A stretch of 64,000 nucleotides of DNA from Lachnospiraceae bacterium (GCA_024682835.1 JAIKYU010000030.1:62001-126000); one strand, 5' to 3'; positions 8,890-20,068 are shown, numbered from the stretch's first letter. Notes: generated by a model not told the origin, from the sequence alone. Made by a program: numbers and translations.

Positions 8890-10287
8890 ATGAAGAGAAA
8901 ATATGAGATCGACATGGTGCAGGGCGCGCTGCTGCCGAAGATTCTGCTGTTCGCCATCCCGCTGCTTTTCTCAAGCGTCCTGCAGCTTCTGTTTAACGCC
9001 GCGGATATCGTGGTCGTCGGACGCTTCGGCAGGGACGGCGCACATTCCATCGCCGCGGTCGGATCGACGGGCTCTCTGATCAACCTGATCGTCAGTCTTT
9101 TCGTCGGTCTCTCCGTGGGAGTCAATGTGCTGGCCGCGCGGTATTTCGCCGCAAGGGAAAAGCAGAATATGAGCGAGACCGTGCACACGTCCGTGATGCT
9201 TGCACTGATCGGCGGCGTGCTGGTGGGTGCCTTCGGGTTTGCGGTCTCCGCCCCGGTGCTTCGGATGATGGGCACACCGCCGGAGGTTCTGCCTCTGGCG
9301 GTTCTCTATATGCGGATCTATTTTCTCGGTGCGCCGGTTTTGTTCCTTTATAATCTCGGAAGTGCGATTCTGCGTGCCGTGGGCGACACGAGGCGGCCGC
9401 TTTTTTTCCTGATCATCAGCGGTTCCATCAATGTGGCGCTGAATGTCTTCTTTGTTGTGGCACTGCATATGGATGTGGCCGGCGTGGCGGCGGCGACCGT
9501 CTTTTCGGAGGCGGTGTCGGCGTTCATGATCCTGCGCTGTCTCCTCATCACGGAGGAGAGCTACCGGCTGGTTCCTTCCCGGCTGCGCGTAAACAGGCAC
9601 AAGCTGGGGCTCATCCTGAAGATCGGCGTGCCCGCCGGTGTGCAGGGCATGATTTTTTCATTTTCCAACGTGCTGATCCAGTCCTCGGTCAATTCCTTCG
9701 GCTCCATCGCCATGGCCGGCAACGCGGCGGGCGCCAACCTGGAGGGGTTCGTCTATATGTCGATGAATGCCGTCTATCAGGCATCCGTGTCCTTTACCAG
9801 CCAGAATTACGGTGCGGGCAACTTAAAACGCGTCGACCGTGTGCTGGCGACCTGCATGGCGACCGTGTTTGTGATCGGACTGGTGATGGGCAACGGCTTC
9901 CGGTTCTTCGGACGGGAGCTCCTGGGGCTCTACACGGATGATCCTGCGGCGATTGCCTACGGCTTAAGGCGCATGAGCGTGATCTGCAGTCTGTATTTTC
10001 TCTGCGGGCTGATGGACACGGTCTGCGGAAGCCTCCGCGGCCTGGGCTATTCGGTTCTTCCGATGGTGGTATCGCTGATCGGCGCCTGCGGATTCCGGAT
10101 CGTCTGGATCTACACCTATTTCCGGACGCACCATGATCTGACGGTGCTTTACATGTCCTATCCGATCAGCTGGACGCTGACGGGACTCGTGCACCTGCTG
10201 TGCTTCTTCATGATCCGCAGGAAGCTCGTCGCAGGCGGGCCGCACGGGGAGCACAGACGGCCCGATGCGACAAAAAAGCAGGGATGA
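8890..10287 (+). CDS. MATE family efflux transporter
   Basis: Twelve-helix multidrug/toxin extrusion transporter (Na+ or H+ antiport) in the membrane. 465 residues with the typical MATE start: a short hydrophilic head, then PKILLFAIPLLFSSVLQLLF and a repeat-related second half beginning KIGVPAGVQGMIFSFSNVL. The ribosome site TGAGGA lies just before the ATG, 7 nt after the aminopeptidase stop, so it is in the same transcription unit. Its substrate cannot be predicted. A second MATE gene of the same length class lies at 48946. Confidence 0.93.
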   Translation: MKRKYEIDMVQGALLPKILLFAIPLLFSSVLQLLFNAADIVVVGRFGRDGAHSIAAVGSTGSLINLIVSLFVGLSVGVNVLAARYFAAREKQNMSETVHTSVMLALIGGVLVGAFGFAVSAPVLRMMGTPPEVLPLAVLYMRIYFLGAPVLFLYNLGSAILRAVGDTRRPLFFLIISGSINVALNVFFVVALHMDVAGVAAATVFSEAVSAFMILRCLLITEESYRLVPSRLRVNRHKLGLILKIGVPAGVQGMIFSFSNVLIQSSVNSFGSIAMAGNAAGANLEGFVYMSMNAVYQASVSFTSQNYGAGNLKRVDRVLATCMATVFVIGLVMGNGFRFFGRELLGLYTDDPAAIAYGLRRMSVICSLYFLCGLMDTVCGSLRGLGYSVLPMVVSLIGACGFRIVWIYTYFRTHHDLTVLYMSYPISWTLTGLVHLLCFFMIRRKLVAGGPHGEHRRPDATKKQG

Positions 10288-10348
10288 TCCAATGGCTTTA
10301 GACAAAACGGGACGGGCGCGGATGCGCATAGATGGGGAGTGAGCTGTC

Positions 10349-11242
10349 GTGGAAGTGGCCGTATTCAGCGATATACACAGCAATTACGAAGCGTTTCGGG
10401 CGTGCTTTGAATACTGCACGACGCGGGGGATCGATCACTACCTGCTTTTGGGGGATTATGTCACGGACTGTCCCGATCCGGAAAAGACGATGGAGCTGAT
10501 CTATATTCTGCGCGATTATTTCCGGAGCGTGTTCATTCGCGGAAACCGCGAGGATTATCTGCTGGACTACAGGAATCGCGGGGAGACGGGCTGGATTGAC
10601 GGTTCGGCAAGCGGAACCCTGCTGTACACCTATGATCACCTGACGGACAGGGATCTGTATTTCTTTGAAAAGCTTCCGATCACCACCGTGTGGGAGGAGA
10701 GGGGGTTCCCGCCGGTCACGCTCTGCCACGGAACCCCGGAACAGTCGAACGGTCTGATGCTTCGCGGAGAGCGGAACACACGCCGCATCCTCTCGACCAT
10801 GACCACCGGGATGCTGCTTCACGGGCATCACCACGAGCAGGAGGCCTACCGGTTCCGTGACCGGTTCTGTGTCAATCCGGGTTCCGTGGGCGTCCCCTGG
10901 AATGCCGGCGGCAAAGCCCAGTTTGCGATCTTAAGGAGCACGGGAGACGCCTGGGTGGAGGAGCTGGTTCAGCTGGATTATGACCGGGAAGCGGAATACC
11001 GGGCGTTTATCGAAAGCGACCTCATGGACCGCGCGCCGGCATGGGCCGCGGTGACGATGCATACCCTCCGCACCGGGATCGACCTGAATGAGACCGTGAT
11101 GCTGCGCGCCATGCAGCTGTGCAAGGAGACGGAAGGAGAGGCCGTCTGGCCGCATATCCCCGAAAAGTACTGGGCCCAGTCCCTGATGGAGCATCGAATC
11201 GATCTTCAGGGGCGGGAAGTGCCGAGAAACATCCCTTTATAA
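10349..11242 (+). CDS. Calcineurin-like metallophosphoesterase
   Basis: Cytoplasmic metal-dependent phosphoesterase of the YfcE/Icc-like type; substrate unknown. 297 residues starting at GTG 10349 with GGGGAG upstream. Metal-binding blocks are present in order: FSDIHSNYEA (D, H), LLLGDYVTDCPD (GD), IRGNREDYL (the GNH[ED] block with Arg in place of His), LCHGTPEQ and LLHGHHHEQ (GHxH), followed by NPGSVGVPW. The Arg in the third block is common in this subfamily. It precedes groES but is separated from it by the CIRCE promoter. Confidence 0.88.
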   Translation: MEVAVFSDIHSNYEAFRACFEYCTTRGIDHYLLLGDYVTDCPDPEKTMELIYILRDYFRSVFIRGNREDYLLDYRNRGETGWIDGSASGTLLYTYDHLTDRDLYFFEKLPITTVWEERGFPPVTLCHGTPEQSNGLMLRGERNTRRILSTMTTGMLLHGHHHEQEAYRFRDRFCVNPGSVGVPWNAGGKAQFAILRSTGDAWVEELVQLDYDREAEYRAFIESDLMDRAPAWAAVTMHTLRTGIDLNETVMLRAMQLCKETEGEAVWPHIPEKYWAQSLMEHRIDLQGREVPRNIPL

Positions 11243-11269
11243 AAAAAACATAAAATCGCGGAAAAATAC

Positions 11270-11297
11270 TTGCATTCCTGTTCTCTTGTGCTATGAT
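11270..11297 (+). promoter_or_regulatory. groESL sigma-A promoter
   Basis: TTGCAT (11270-11275) and TATGAT (11292-11297) are separated by 16 nt. They lie directly upstream of the CIRCE operator and 82 nt before the groES ATG. Confidence 0.8.
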
Positions 11298-11308
11298 AGG
11301 TTCTGTTG

Positions 11309-11335
11309 TTAGCACTCGAGCATATAGAGTGCTAA
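11309..11335 (+). promoter_or_regulatory. CIRCE operator (HrcA site)
   Basis: Perfect TTAGCACTC - 9 nt - GAGTGCTAA, the canonical CIRCE inverted repeat, extended by a G/C pair on each side. It lies at the expected transcription start. In Firmicutes HrcA binds it and represses groESL until heat shock. No hrcA gene is in the window. Confidence 0.98.
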
Positions 11336-11378
11336 CAAATGAAAATATCCAGATCGAAAGGTAAAGGAGGCATGCATT

Positions 11379-11663
11379 ATGAAACTGGTACCGTTGGCAG
11401 ACAGAGTTGTTTTAAAGCAGCTTGAGGCGGAAGACACGACGAAATCCGGAATTGTCCTTCCCGGCAAGGAAAAGGAAAAGCCCCAGCAGGCTGAGGTCAT
11501 CGCGGTTGGCCCCGGCGGCACGGTGGACGGCAAGGTGATCAAGATGGAAGTCAAGAAGGGCGAGACCGTGATCTATTCCAAGTATGCAGGGACAGAGGTC
11601 AAGCTGGATGAGGAGACCTTCATCATTGTCAAGCAGAGTGATATTCTGGCTGTGGTTAAATAA
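11379..11663 (+). CDS. groES: Co-chaperonin GroES
   Basis: Forms the heptameric lid of the GroEL folding chamber. 94 residues, normal length. It begins with KLVPLADRVVLKQLEAE and shows the mobile-loop region TTKSGIVLPGKEKEKPQQAE, then EVIAVGPGG and a C-terminal VKQSDILAVVK. The ribosome site AAAGGAGG lies before the ATG. It is first in the CIRCE-controlled groES-groEL operon. Confidence 0.98.
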   Translation: MKLVPLADRVVLKQLEAEDTTKSGIVLPGKEKEKPQQAEVIAVGPGGTVDGKVIKMEVKKGETVIYSKYAGTEVKLDEETFIIVKQSDILAVVK

Positions 11664-11686
11664 AACCCGCCAAGCGGCCGGGCGGA

Positions 11687-13375
<1,689 letters not shown>

Positions 13376-13413
13376 GCGGCAAGCTCCGCACACAGCGTCA
13401 ACGAACGGTAATA

Positions 13414-13448
13414 AGAAGCCCTGCGCGAGGTGCGCAGGGCTTCTTTTT
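13414..13448 (+). terminator. Rho-independent terminator after groEL (probably bidirectional)
   Basis: A perfect 13-bp stem AGAAGCCCTGCGC/GCGCAGGGCTTCT with a 5-nt loop, followed by TTTTT. Read on the minus strand it also ends in a partly T-rich stretch, so it can serve the convergent chemoreceptor gene. Confidence 0.92.
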
Positions 13449-13487
13449 GCCGCATGATATCGGCCGTGCCTGCACGAACAGACAATT

Positions 13488-15242
13488 TTACTCCTGCACC
13501 TTGAAGAATTTCACATTCTGTTCCAGCTCGGAAGCGATCTGCTGCAGGCTCTCCGCCTGCTCGACGACGGATTCCATGTTGCTGTCCAACTGGGTGAGGC
13601 TGGCACTCGTTTCCTGCGTGGAAGCGGCATTTTCCTCCGAGACGGAGGACAGCGACTCGACGGAGCTCATGATGCTGTTCTTGTCGGTGGTCAGGCTCTC
13701 CACCAGCGTGACAATCTGTTTGTTGCCCTCCTCCGTCTCCAGAAGCAGAGACTGCATGTGCGTAAAGGCGGTCATCATCTCCTGCAGCGCGGAGGTCTCG
13801 TGTGAGGTGGCTTCTTTGATGCTGGCGGTCAGCTCCTTGTTGCGGTCGGACAGCTCGGTGATGGTATGGAGCATGGAGGTGATCTGTTCCGCTGTGTGGT
13901 TGGAATCGGCGGCCAGGTCTTTGATGTTGTTGGCGACGACGACGAAGCCCTTGCCCGCCTCGCCGGCGCGTGCCGCTTCAATGGAGGCGTTCAGGGCGAG
14001 CATGTTGGTCTGGGAGGCGATGGAGATGATGGCACGTGCCGCCTTGGTGATATCCAGCACGACCTCAGAGGTCTGGTTCACGGACTCCGCCACCTCGCCG
14101 GCCATGCGGTCGGTCTCCTCATCGGCGCGCTTGAGCTCCTCCAGCTGATCGGAGACCTTCGTCGAATTGGTGTAAACCGCGCGGCCCCTGTCCATGTTGC
14201 TGTTTGCGGCCTCAAGAACCTGATCGACGGAGGAACCGATGTTGATCGTGATTTCAGAGGTGGACTGCACGTCCTGTGCCATCATTGTAGCGCCCTGTGC
14301 CAGCTCGCTGACTGCGTGGGTGATGTCGTCGGTGGTGCGCTGGGAGTCGGAGATCTTCAGCTTGGTGTTTTCGGCGCGCGAGTTGACGTTGTCGGCATGT
14401 CCGATCACCTTGATCAGGGCATCGCGGAGACGGCCGCGCATGTCGTCGAGCGAAACGGCGATCTCACTGAACTCCCGGATGAATGATTTCACCGAAACCG
14501 GCGTCACGAAATCTCCGCCGGACAGTATGCCGATGGATTCCGATACCGATTTGATGCTTCTTGAAATCAGATTGGCGACGACCAGGGACAACACCAGCAA
14601 AACCAGGGCGACGACGCAGAAAACGGCGCCGGTTGCGAAAATCGTGCGGGTCAGTTCGGCGGATTTCTTATTCACCTCATATTTTGCCCATTCCTCCGTG
14701 ATGTCCGTCATGTCGCTTAAGTAGGAGCGCGTGGACTGGAAGCAGGCGATGAAGGTGCTGAAACTCCCCTGGTGCTCGTCAATATCGTAGGAATTGCTCC
14801 AGTTGTCAAAGGAGGCGGCAAATTTGTCGGACAGCTCCTGGTAGGTCAGCCCGGAAGGGGATTTGGTGCCCGTGAACAGGTCCGGATTCTGCTGCGCGAT
14901 CGCGGATGCGGCGTTGACGTTGTCGATCGTCTGCTGTTTGTTTTCCTTGTAATCGGAGAGCATCTGCGCGAGGGAATTGGCGTCGTATTTGCTGCCGGTG
15001 TACATCGTGTACTCCGTTGCGGCCAGCATGGCCTGATAAAAGTCACGGTCGGCGTTGATCAGGGTCGTGCTGACCTGATAAAGCGTTTCCATATAAAGGC
15101 TTTCGTCGTCCTCCTCTACGTGCTTCAATTCGCTTGAGAAAAAGGCGATGGAAACGATCAGCGCCGCAATCAGCGGCACCACCAGAATGAGCAGCATGGC
15201 CCGCATGTTGAGACCGGTTGTTCTTTTTGATCCTCCGTTCAT
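13488..15242 (-). CDS. Methyl-accepting chemotaxis protein (divergent signalling tip)
   Basis: Membrane chemoreceptor of about 584 residues. The first helix ([19 protein letters not shown]) follows a short basic head. Then come an extracytoplasmic four-helix-like sensor containing [13 protein letters not shown], a second helix, a HAMP linker and a methyl-accepting domain. The hairpin tip reads [20 protein letters not shown]. The following segment is [14 protein letters not shown], where most receptors have VVADEIR-LA, so coupling to CheA/CheW may be altered (inference). The start at 15242 has GGAGG about 7 nt upstream; the 35-codon upstream extension is not receptor-like. It is divergent from a second receptor whose sensor shares [11 protein letters not shown], so the two look like paralogues. 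Confidence 0.92.
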   Translation of the reverse strand: MNGGSKRTTGLNMRAMLLILVVPLIAALIVSIAFFSSELKHVEEDDESLYMETLYQVSTTLINADRDFYQAMLAATEYTMYTGSKYDANSLAQMLSDYKENKQQTIDNVNAASAIAQQNPDLFTGTKSPSGLTYQELSDKFAASFDNWSNSYDIDEHQGSFSTFIACFQSTRSYLSDMTDITEEWAKYEVNKKSAELTRTIFATGAVFCVVALVLLVLSLVVANLISRSIKSVSESIGILSGGDFVTPVSVKSFIREFSEIAVSLDDMRGRLRDALIKVIGHADNVNSRAENTKLKISDSQRTTDDITHAVSELAQGATMMAQDVQSTSEITINIGSSVDQVLEAANSNMDRGRAVYTNSTKVSDQLEELKRADEETDRMAGEVAESVNQTSEVVLDITKAARAIISIASQTNMLALNASIEAARAGEAGKGFVVVANNIKDLAADSNHTAEQITSMLHTITELSDRNKELTASIKEATSHETSALQEMMTAFTHMQSLLLETEEGNKQIVTLVESLTTDKNSIMSSVESLSSVSEENAASTQETSASLTQLDSNMESVVEQAESLQQIASELEQNVKFFKVQE

Positions 15243-15461
15243 GGCAGATACCTCCACATTTTTCAGCCAGGGTTGACGGAACGAGCGAGGATTTCCCCGC
15301 ATCGTGGATTTTACCATAAAGAAGAATAAAAAGCGATTGTTATACAATATGTTTTGTGATATAATTACAACTTATAATCGGTTTTCGCCTCAGACGTTTC
15401 GGCGGTGCCGGTGACGACAGTTGCAGTGGTTGTACGAACATATTTGGTAAGGAGATGGCTT
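15243..15461. promoter_or_regulatory. Divergent promoter region between two chemoreceptor genes
   Basis: A 219-nt AT-richer spacer. A plus-strand -10-like TATAAT lies at 15373-15378, and a TATACAAT-type stretch lies at 15341-15348. No convincing -35 partner or sigma-28 motif was found, so the promoter class is left open. Confidence 0.4.
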
Positions 15462-17192
15462 ATGAAGAACATCGGTGTAAGAATCAAACTGATTATTCTG
15501 ACACTGCCGCTGATTGCGTGCATCATCGTTCTGGTCATTTTTGCCGCTACGCAGATCCGCAACACATCGGAAGAGGTGAGCGAGGTGTATTACAGCACGC
15601 TGTATAAGACCTCCGAGCTACTGATCAACGCGGACCGTGATCTTTACCAGGCGGATGTCGATGTGGTGGAGATCCTGCTTGCCAGACAGTATATTCCGGA
15701 TGATCAGTTTGAAAGCATGGTGGCCGATTATGAGGAAAATGTACAGCAGGTGTATGACCGGATCCATGAGGCGGATTCGATCGCGAAGAACGAGCCGAGC
15801 CTGTACAATGACGTGCTGGCCGGGACGAGTGATTCCTTCAGCACTCTGATGCAGAGAACGGAAAAGGAACTCGACGTCTGGAAGGGCATGATTGATCTGA
15901 AAAACGGCGGTGGAGAGGAATTTGAAGCCGCCAACGAGCAGTTCCAGAAGGTTCGCGATCCGTTGGGCGAGCTGGGCGACGTGGTTGAGCAGTGGGCCGG
16001 TGAGGAGCACAAAAAGCTGGAGGCCGAGAACACGCGCACCATCGTGATCAGTGCGGTTGTCTTCGCCGCGATCAGCGTGGCTCTGCTGATTCTTGCAATC
16101 TATATCATGTCTCTGATCACCAAGCCGCTTGCCGAGGCGACGGAAAAGATCAATCAGCTGGCAGACGGCGACCTGCGTGCCGAATTCGATGAATCCAGAG
16201 TCGGCAACGATGAGGTCGGCACGATTTACAAGAGCGCAGCCAAGCTGGCGGACAAGTTGTCCTCCATCATTTCACAGACCAAGCAGATGTCCGGCAACCT
16301 CAAGGTCAGCGGCAGCGATCTGGCGGATTCTTCCGGTCAGGCCTCCGCGGCATCCGGCCAGGTTTCCGAGGCTGTTAATGAGGTGAGCAAGGGAGCGGTC
16401 TCCCAGGCGGAGAGCGTGCAGACGGCAGCCGCAGACACCGACGGCATCGGCCGCGATATCGAGACCATCACGGACAATGTCGGACAGCTTGACAGCTATG
16501 CACAGGAGATGAAGCTTTCCTGCGACCGCACCATGGAAGCCATGGATCAGCTCATTGCCCAGAGCAAGGAGGTGACGGATTCCGTTCACGAGATCGACAA
16601 GACCATCCAGTCCACCAACGAGAGCGCACGCGGCATCTCCAAGTTCTCCGAAGCCATCATGGACATTGCGAGCCAGACGAACCTCCTGTCCCTCAACGCT
16701 TCCATCGAGGCGGCACGTGCGGGCGAGGCCGGCAAGGGCTTTGCGGTTGTTGCGGATGAGATCAGACAGCTGGCCGATCAGTCCCGCAAGAGTGCGGACG
16801 AGATCAAGGCGATCGTCGAGACCCTGCTTGTGGATGCGGAAGCTTCCGTTGACGTCATGAGACGTCTCAATGAGAATTTCGAGCAGCAGGGACAGATGCT
16901 TGATTCCACGCAGCAGGAAGTGGCAGGCATGGCCACCAACGTGAGAAACGTGTCGGACAGTGCGGTGCAGATTTCCGATCGTGTGCAGACACTGAACACC
17001 GCAAAGGCAAATCTTGTCGAGATCATTCAGGATCTGTCCGCCATCTCCGAGGAGAATGCGGCTTCCACAGAGGAGACCAACGCCTCCATGCAGGAGCTCA
17101 ACGCCACCTTCTCCGTGATCAACGACTCGGCGACTCAGCTCCAGCTGCTGGCTAACGATCTGGAGAGCACCATCTCCTACTTCAAGAACTGA
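15462..17192 (+). CDS. Methyl-accepting chemotaxis protein
   Basis: Membrane chemoreceptor of 576 residues. The first transmembrane helix lies at about residues 10-30. It is followed by a helical sensor with [17 protein letters not shown], a second helix (about residues 195-220), HAMP, and a full signalling domain with the canonical tip [20 protein letters not shown] and [13 protein letters not shown]. The start at 15462 follows AAGGAGATGG; the upstream in-frame ATG at 15405 lacks a ribosome site. The C-terminus ([10 protein letters not shown]) has no pentapeptide tether for CheR. The ligand is unknown. Confidence 0.94.
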   Translation: MKNIGVRIKLIILTLPLIACIIVLVIFAATQIRNTSEEVSEVYYSTLYKTSELLINADRDLYQADVDVVEILLARQYIPDDQFESMVADYEENVQQVYDRIHEADSIAKNEPSLYNDVLAGTSDSFSTLMQRTEKELDVWKGMIDLKNGGGEEFEAANEQFQKVRDPLGELGDVVEQWAGEEHKKLEAENTRTIVISAVVFAAISVALLILAIYIMSLITKPLAEATEKINQLADGDLRAEFDESRVGNDEVGTIYKSAAKLADKLSSIISQTKQMSGNLKVSGSDLADSSGQASAASGQVSEAVNEVSKGAVSQAESVQTAAADTDGIGRDIETITDNVGQLDSYAQEMKLSCDRTMEAMDQLIAQSKEVTDSVHEIDKTIQSTNESARGISKFSEAIMDIASQTNLLSLNASIEAARAGEAGKGFAVVADEIRQLADQSRKSADEIKAIVETLLVDAEASVDVMRRLNENFEQQGQMLDSTQQEVAGMATNVRNVSDSAVQISDRVQTLNTAKANLVEIIQDLSAISEENAASTEETNASMQELNATFSVINDSATQLQLLANDLESTISYFKN

Positions 17193-17195
17193 TAC

Positions 17196-17224
17196 TTGAC
17201 GAACGGAGTATAGTATGCTTTAAT
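17196..17224 (+). promoter_or_regulatory. Putative rpsU promoter
   Basis: TTGACG (17196-17201), a 17-nt spacer, then TTTAAT (17219-17224), 79 nt before the rpsU ATG. It starts only 3 nt after the chemoreceptor stop codon. Confidence 0.6.
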
Positions 17225-17230
17225 AGGAGG

Positions 17231-17254
17231 CGCCGCGCATGAAAATGCGCGGCG
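17231..17254 (+). other. GC-rich hairpin in the rpsU leader
   Basis: A 10-bp stem CGCCGCGCAT/ATGCGCGGCG with a GAAA loop (a stable GNRA tetraloop). It lies downstream of the putative rpsU promoter and is followed by CTAAAATAA rather than a T-run. It could end the chemoreceptor message or act as a 5' leader structure of rpsU. Confidence 0.6.
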
Positions 17255-17302
17255 CTAAAATAACCCAGTCAGTCATGAATGGGACTGAAGGGAGGGATAA
17301 AG

Positions 17303-17479
17303 ATGTCTACCGTGATCGTAAAAGAGAATGAATCGCTCGACAGCGCACTGCGCAGATTCAAGAGAAGCTGCGCCAAGGCCGGGATTCAGCAGGAGATCCG
17401 CAAGCGCGAGCACTATGAAAAGCCGAGCGTCAAGCGCAAGAAAAAGAGCGAAGCGGCAAGAAAGAGGAAGTACAACTGA
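17303..17479 (+). CDS. rpsU: 30S ribosomal protein S21
   Basis: Small basic protein of the 30S subunit that contacts the 3' end of 16S rRNA during initiation. 58 residues, as in other Firmicutes. It begins [20 protein letters not shown] and ends in a Lys/Arg-rich tail [15 protein letters not shown]. The ATG at 17303 follows GGGAGGGATAAAG; the in-frame ATG at 17279 lies 8 codons upstream with no matching family sequence. It is followed by a large terminator-like hairpin. Confidence 0.97.
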   Translation: MSTVIVKENESLDSALRRFKRSCAKAGIQQEIRKREHYEKPSVKRKKKSEAARKRKYN

Positions 17480-17498
17480 TCTTCGTTCAGAGCCGTGC

Positions 17499-17559
17499 AA
17501 AAAATCTTTGCGACAGCGTGGGCAAGCTTGCTTGCACAGAGCTGTCACAAAGATTTTTT
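17499..17559 (+). terminator. Long-armed terminator after rpsU
   Basis: The arms AAAAAATCTTTGCGACAGC (17499-17517) and GCTGTCACAAAGATTTTTT (17541-17559) pair over 19 nt with one G-U-type mismatch. The 23-nt apex contains its own small palindrome, GCAAGCTTGC. A-tract and T-tract positions are right for termination on either strand. Confidence 0.75.
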
Positions 17560-17600
17560 ATATGGCGGATACGCCATCGCGAGGAATCGCGAAGCGATTT

Positions 17601-17711
17601 CGAGCGACGGCTCTGAACGAACCAGGTCGAGTCTCAAAACGGTGCGGGCGAGCGACGGCTCTGAACGAACCAGGCCGAGTCTCAAAACGGAACGGAGCGA
17701 CGGCTCTGAAC
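17601..17711 (+). repeat. Small tandem repeat, about 48-bp unit
   Basis: Two near-identical units (17601-17648 and 17649-17695) start with CGAGCGACGGCTCTGAACGA and contain CGAGTCTCAAAACGG. A truncated third copy, AGCGACGGCTCTGAAC, follows at 17696-17711. The inverse of the core (GTTCAGAGCCG) occurs at 17486-17496 before the rpsU terminator. CCATCGCGAGGAAT also flanks the array on both sides (about 17570 and 17721). Reading frames through it are not protein-like. Confidence 0.8.
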
Positions 17712-17735
17712 TCATCATCTCCATCGCGAGGAATT

Positions 17736-18620
17736 ATGAAGAAATCCCTTACCTGCATTGCCGCAGCCGCAGGCATCGCGGCGCTGGGTACTGGCCTCAT
17801 CGCCTGGTATGACACCCACCATTTCATTGTGCGGCACTACACCGTGACATCACCGAAAATCCGCAGAAAGACGCGCATCGTCTTCCTGGCGGACCTGCAT
17901 GACCAGGTTTTCGGCCGCCATAACCGGTCTCTGCTCGATGCGATTGAGGAGCAGCAACCGGATCTGATCCTTTGCGGCGGCGACCTGATCACCGCACATC
18001 ACAACGCGACCAAACAGCGGGGCGAAGAGGCGACGGCGCTGCTTATGACGCTTGCGGGGCGCTATCCGTTACTTGCCATCAACGGGAATCATGAGACCAA
18101 GATGGACAGTTGGCGTGACATACGCGGCTACGGCGCGGCATACGACGACTATGAATCGATGGTTCACGCCGCCGGCGGCATCATTCTCAGAAATGAGCAT
18201 GTTTCATTTGCGGACCGCGGCATCGTGGTCACCGGTCTTGAGCTTCCGCTTCCCTATTTCCGCCATTTCCTGAGAAAACCGCTCCCGGCGGATATGCTGA
18301 CGGGCATGATCGGAGAGAGCAGGGAGGATGCGTACCAGATCCTGCTGGCCCACCACCCCGACTACTTCCCGGAGTACCGCGCCTGGGGAGCGGATTTGAC
18401 GCTTTCCGGACATATTCACGGCGGGATTATCAGGCTGCCGTTCCTCGGCGGCGTGATTTCGCCGACCGGATGGCCATTCCCGAAATACGACGGAGGCAGG
18501 TTCGACGAGGAGGGAAGAAGCCTGATTCTTTCGCGAGGTCTCGGCACGCACACCATTCCGGTCAGGGTGAACAACCCGGGCGAGCTGACCGTGATCGACC
18601 TGGAACAGGGAGCGGACTGA
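17736..18620 (+). CDS. Membrane-anchored metallophosphoesterase (YkuE/YaeI-like)
   Basis: 294 residues. An N-terminal signal-anchor helix (KKSLTCIAAAAGIAALGTGL) is followed by a calcineurin-like domain with FLADLHDQVFG, LILCGGDLITAHHN, AINGNHE, LLAHHPDYF and LSGHIHGGIIRLP, so all metal-binding blocks are intact. Family members such as B. subtilis YkuE are exported metallophosphoesterases; the substrate here is unknown. The ATG at 17736 follows GAGGAATT. The longer frame reaching back to 17328 runs through rpsU out of frame and the tandem repeat, and is rejected. Its stop overlaps the scpA start by one base (TGATG). Confidence 0.9.
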   Translation: MKKSLTCIAAAAGIAALGTGLIAWYDTHHFIVRHYTVTSPKIRRKTRIVFLADLHDQVFGRHNRSLLDAIEEQQPDLILCGGDLITAHHNATKQRGEEATALLMTLAGRYPLLAINGNHETKMDSWRDIRGYGAAYDDYESMVHAAGGIILRNEHVSFADRGIVVTGLELPLPYFRHFLRKPLPADMLTGMIGESREDAYQILLAHHPDYFPEYRAWGADLTLSGHIHGGIIRLPFLGGVISPTGWPFPKYDGGRFDEEGRSLILSRGLGTHTIPVRVNNPGELTVIDLEQGAD

Positions 18621-19402
18621 TGGCACTGGAAATCAAGCTTCAGGTCTTTGAGGGGCCGCTGGATCTGCTTCTCCATCTGATTGACAAGAACAAGATCGAC
18701 ATCTACGACATCCCGATATTCACGATCACCGAGCAGTATCTGGAATACATTCATGCCATGGATCGGGCCGACATGGAGGTCACGAGCGAATTTCTCGTGA
18801 TGGCGGCCACGCTCATGGAGATCAAGTGCAAAATGCTTCTGCCCAGGGAGAAAAACGAGGAGGGCGAGGAGGAGGATCCCCGCGCCGAGCTGGTGCAGAA
18901 GCTGTTGGAATACAAAATGTACAAGTTTATGGCGGTTGAACTCAGAGACCGCCAGGTGGACGCGGATCTTTCCCTTTACCGCTCGCGGATGATCCCGAAG
19001 GAGGTGGCGGATTATGTACCTCCGGTGGACTACGATGCGGTGGTCGGAGACATGACCCTCGCAAAACTGAATGACATTTTCCAGAACCTCCTCAAGCGCA
19101 TGGACGACCGCGTGGACCCGATCCGTTCCACCTTCGGCCGGATCGAAAAGGAGGATGTGGATCTTGATGAGCGGACGCGCTACATCCGCACCTATGTGCG
19201 GCAGAATGCGCGGTTCTCCTTCCGCGAGCTTCTTTCCAGACAGCGGACCAGGAGCGAGGTGATCGTGGCGTTTCTCGTGATTCTCGAGGAAATCAAGCGC
19301 GGTGAGGTTTCGGTCGAACAGGAAGAGACCTGCGGGGAGATCTATATCACCTCCAACTGCGTGGGGGAGGATCTTACGGACGTGGAACTGGACATCACAT
19401 AA
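18620..19402 (+). CDS. scpA: Segregation and condensation protein A
   Basis: Kleisin subunit that bridges the SMC heads in the SMC-ScpAB chromosome condensin. 260 residues, normal size. It begins LEIKLQVFEGPLDLLLHLID and KNKIDIYDIPIFTITEQYLE, the signature N-terminal kleisin helix, with EFLVMAATLMEIKCKMLLP following and the winged-helix C-terminus ending in VELDI. The ATG at 18620 overlaps the upstream TGA. scpB follows after 28 nt, the standard pair. Confidence 0.97.
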   Translation: MALEIKLQVFEGPLDLLLHLIDKNKIDIYDIPIFTITEQYLEYIHAMDRADMEVTSEFLVMAATLMEIKCKMLLPREKNEEGEEEDPRAELVQKLLEYKMYKFMAVELRDRQVDADLSLYRSRMIPKEVADYVPPVDYDAVVGDMTLAKLNDIFQNLLKRMDDRVDPIRSTFGRIEKEDVDLDERTRYIRTYVRQNARFSFRELLSRQRTRSEVIVAFLVILEEIKRGEVSVEQEETCGEIYITSNCVGEDLTDVELDIT

Positions 19403-19430
19403 AATAAGTAATGACGGAGAAAAGAGACCT

Positions 19431-20000
19431 ATGACGACACAGGAGGGAGCGGCCGCCATCGAAGCCATTCTTTTTGCCATGGGGGATTCCGTGGAGACGG
19501 GAGTCCTGGAAAAGGCACTGGGAGTTACGGCGATCGAGCTGCGGACGCAACTGGAATATCTCAAGGACAAGTACAGCCGGGAGGACAGCGGCATCGGGCT
19601 GGTGGAGCTGGAAAACGCCGTGCAGCTCTGCACGAAAAAGGAACAGTACGAGGTGCTGATCCGCATCGCCAAGACGCCCAAAAAGGTCAGCCTCACGGAC
19701 ACCCTGCTGGAGACGCTCTCGATCATCGCCTACAAACAGCCGATCACAAGGCTGGAGGTCGAGCGGATCCGCGGCGTCAATTCCGACCATGCGGTAAACC
19801 GACTGGTGGAGCTGGGGTTTGTGTGTGAAATCGGACGGCTGGACGCCCCCGGCAAACCGCTTCTTTTCGGCACGACAGAGCAGTTCCTCAGAAGCTTCGG
19901 GGTGCGCTCCCTGGATGATCTGCCGCAGATCGACTCCGTGCAGATCGAGGAATTCAAGGTCGAGGCGGAACAGGAGATCAGCGTGAAAATGGATGTGTGA
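19431..20000 (+). CDS. scpB: Segregation and condensation protein B
   Basis: Tandem winged-helix partner that dimerises on ScpA in the SMC complex. 189 residues. It contains AIEAILFAMGDSVETGVLEKAL, LSLTDTLLETLSIIAYKQPITR-type sequence (TLLETLSIIAYKQPITRLEV) and VCEIGRLDAPGKPLLFGTT. The ATG at 19431 sits 28 nt after scpA. The 43-codon in-frame upstream extension overlaps scpA and is not conserved in character. Confidence 0.97.
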   Translation: MTTQEGAAAIEAILFAMGDSVETGVLEKALGVTAIELRTQLEYLKDKYSREDSGIGLVELENAVQLCTKKEQYEVLIRIAKTPKKVSLTDTLLETLSIIAYKQPITRLEVERIRGVNSDHAVNRLVELGFVCEIGRLDAPGKPLLFGTTEQFLRSFGVRSLDDLPQIDSVQIEEFKVEAEQEISVKMDV

Positions 20001-20068
20001 TATCGGTGCCGGTAAAGCGCTGAATTACATCTCAATGCTTGTTTCAGAAAACGGTTTGTGTTATCATG

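Noticed and set aside
7242..9275. 677-codon minus-strand frame across the aminopeptidase and MATE genes
   Set aside because: Shadow of two well-supported plus-strand genes; no domain, no ribosome site.
17328..17735. 136-codon N-terminal extension of the phosphoesterase
   Set aside because: Runs through rpsU in another frame and the 48-bp repeats; the signal-anchor start at 17736 has a ribosome site.
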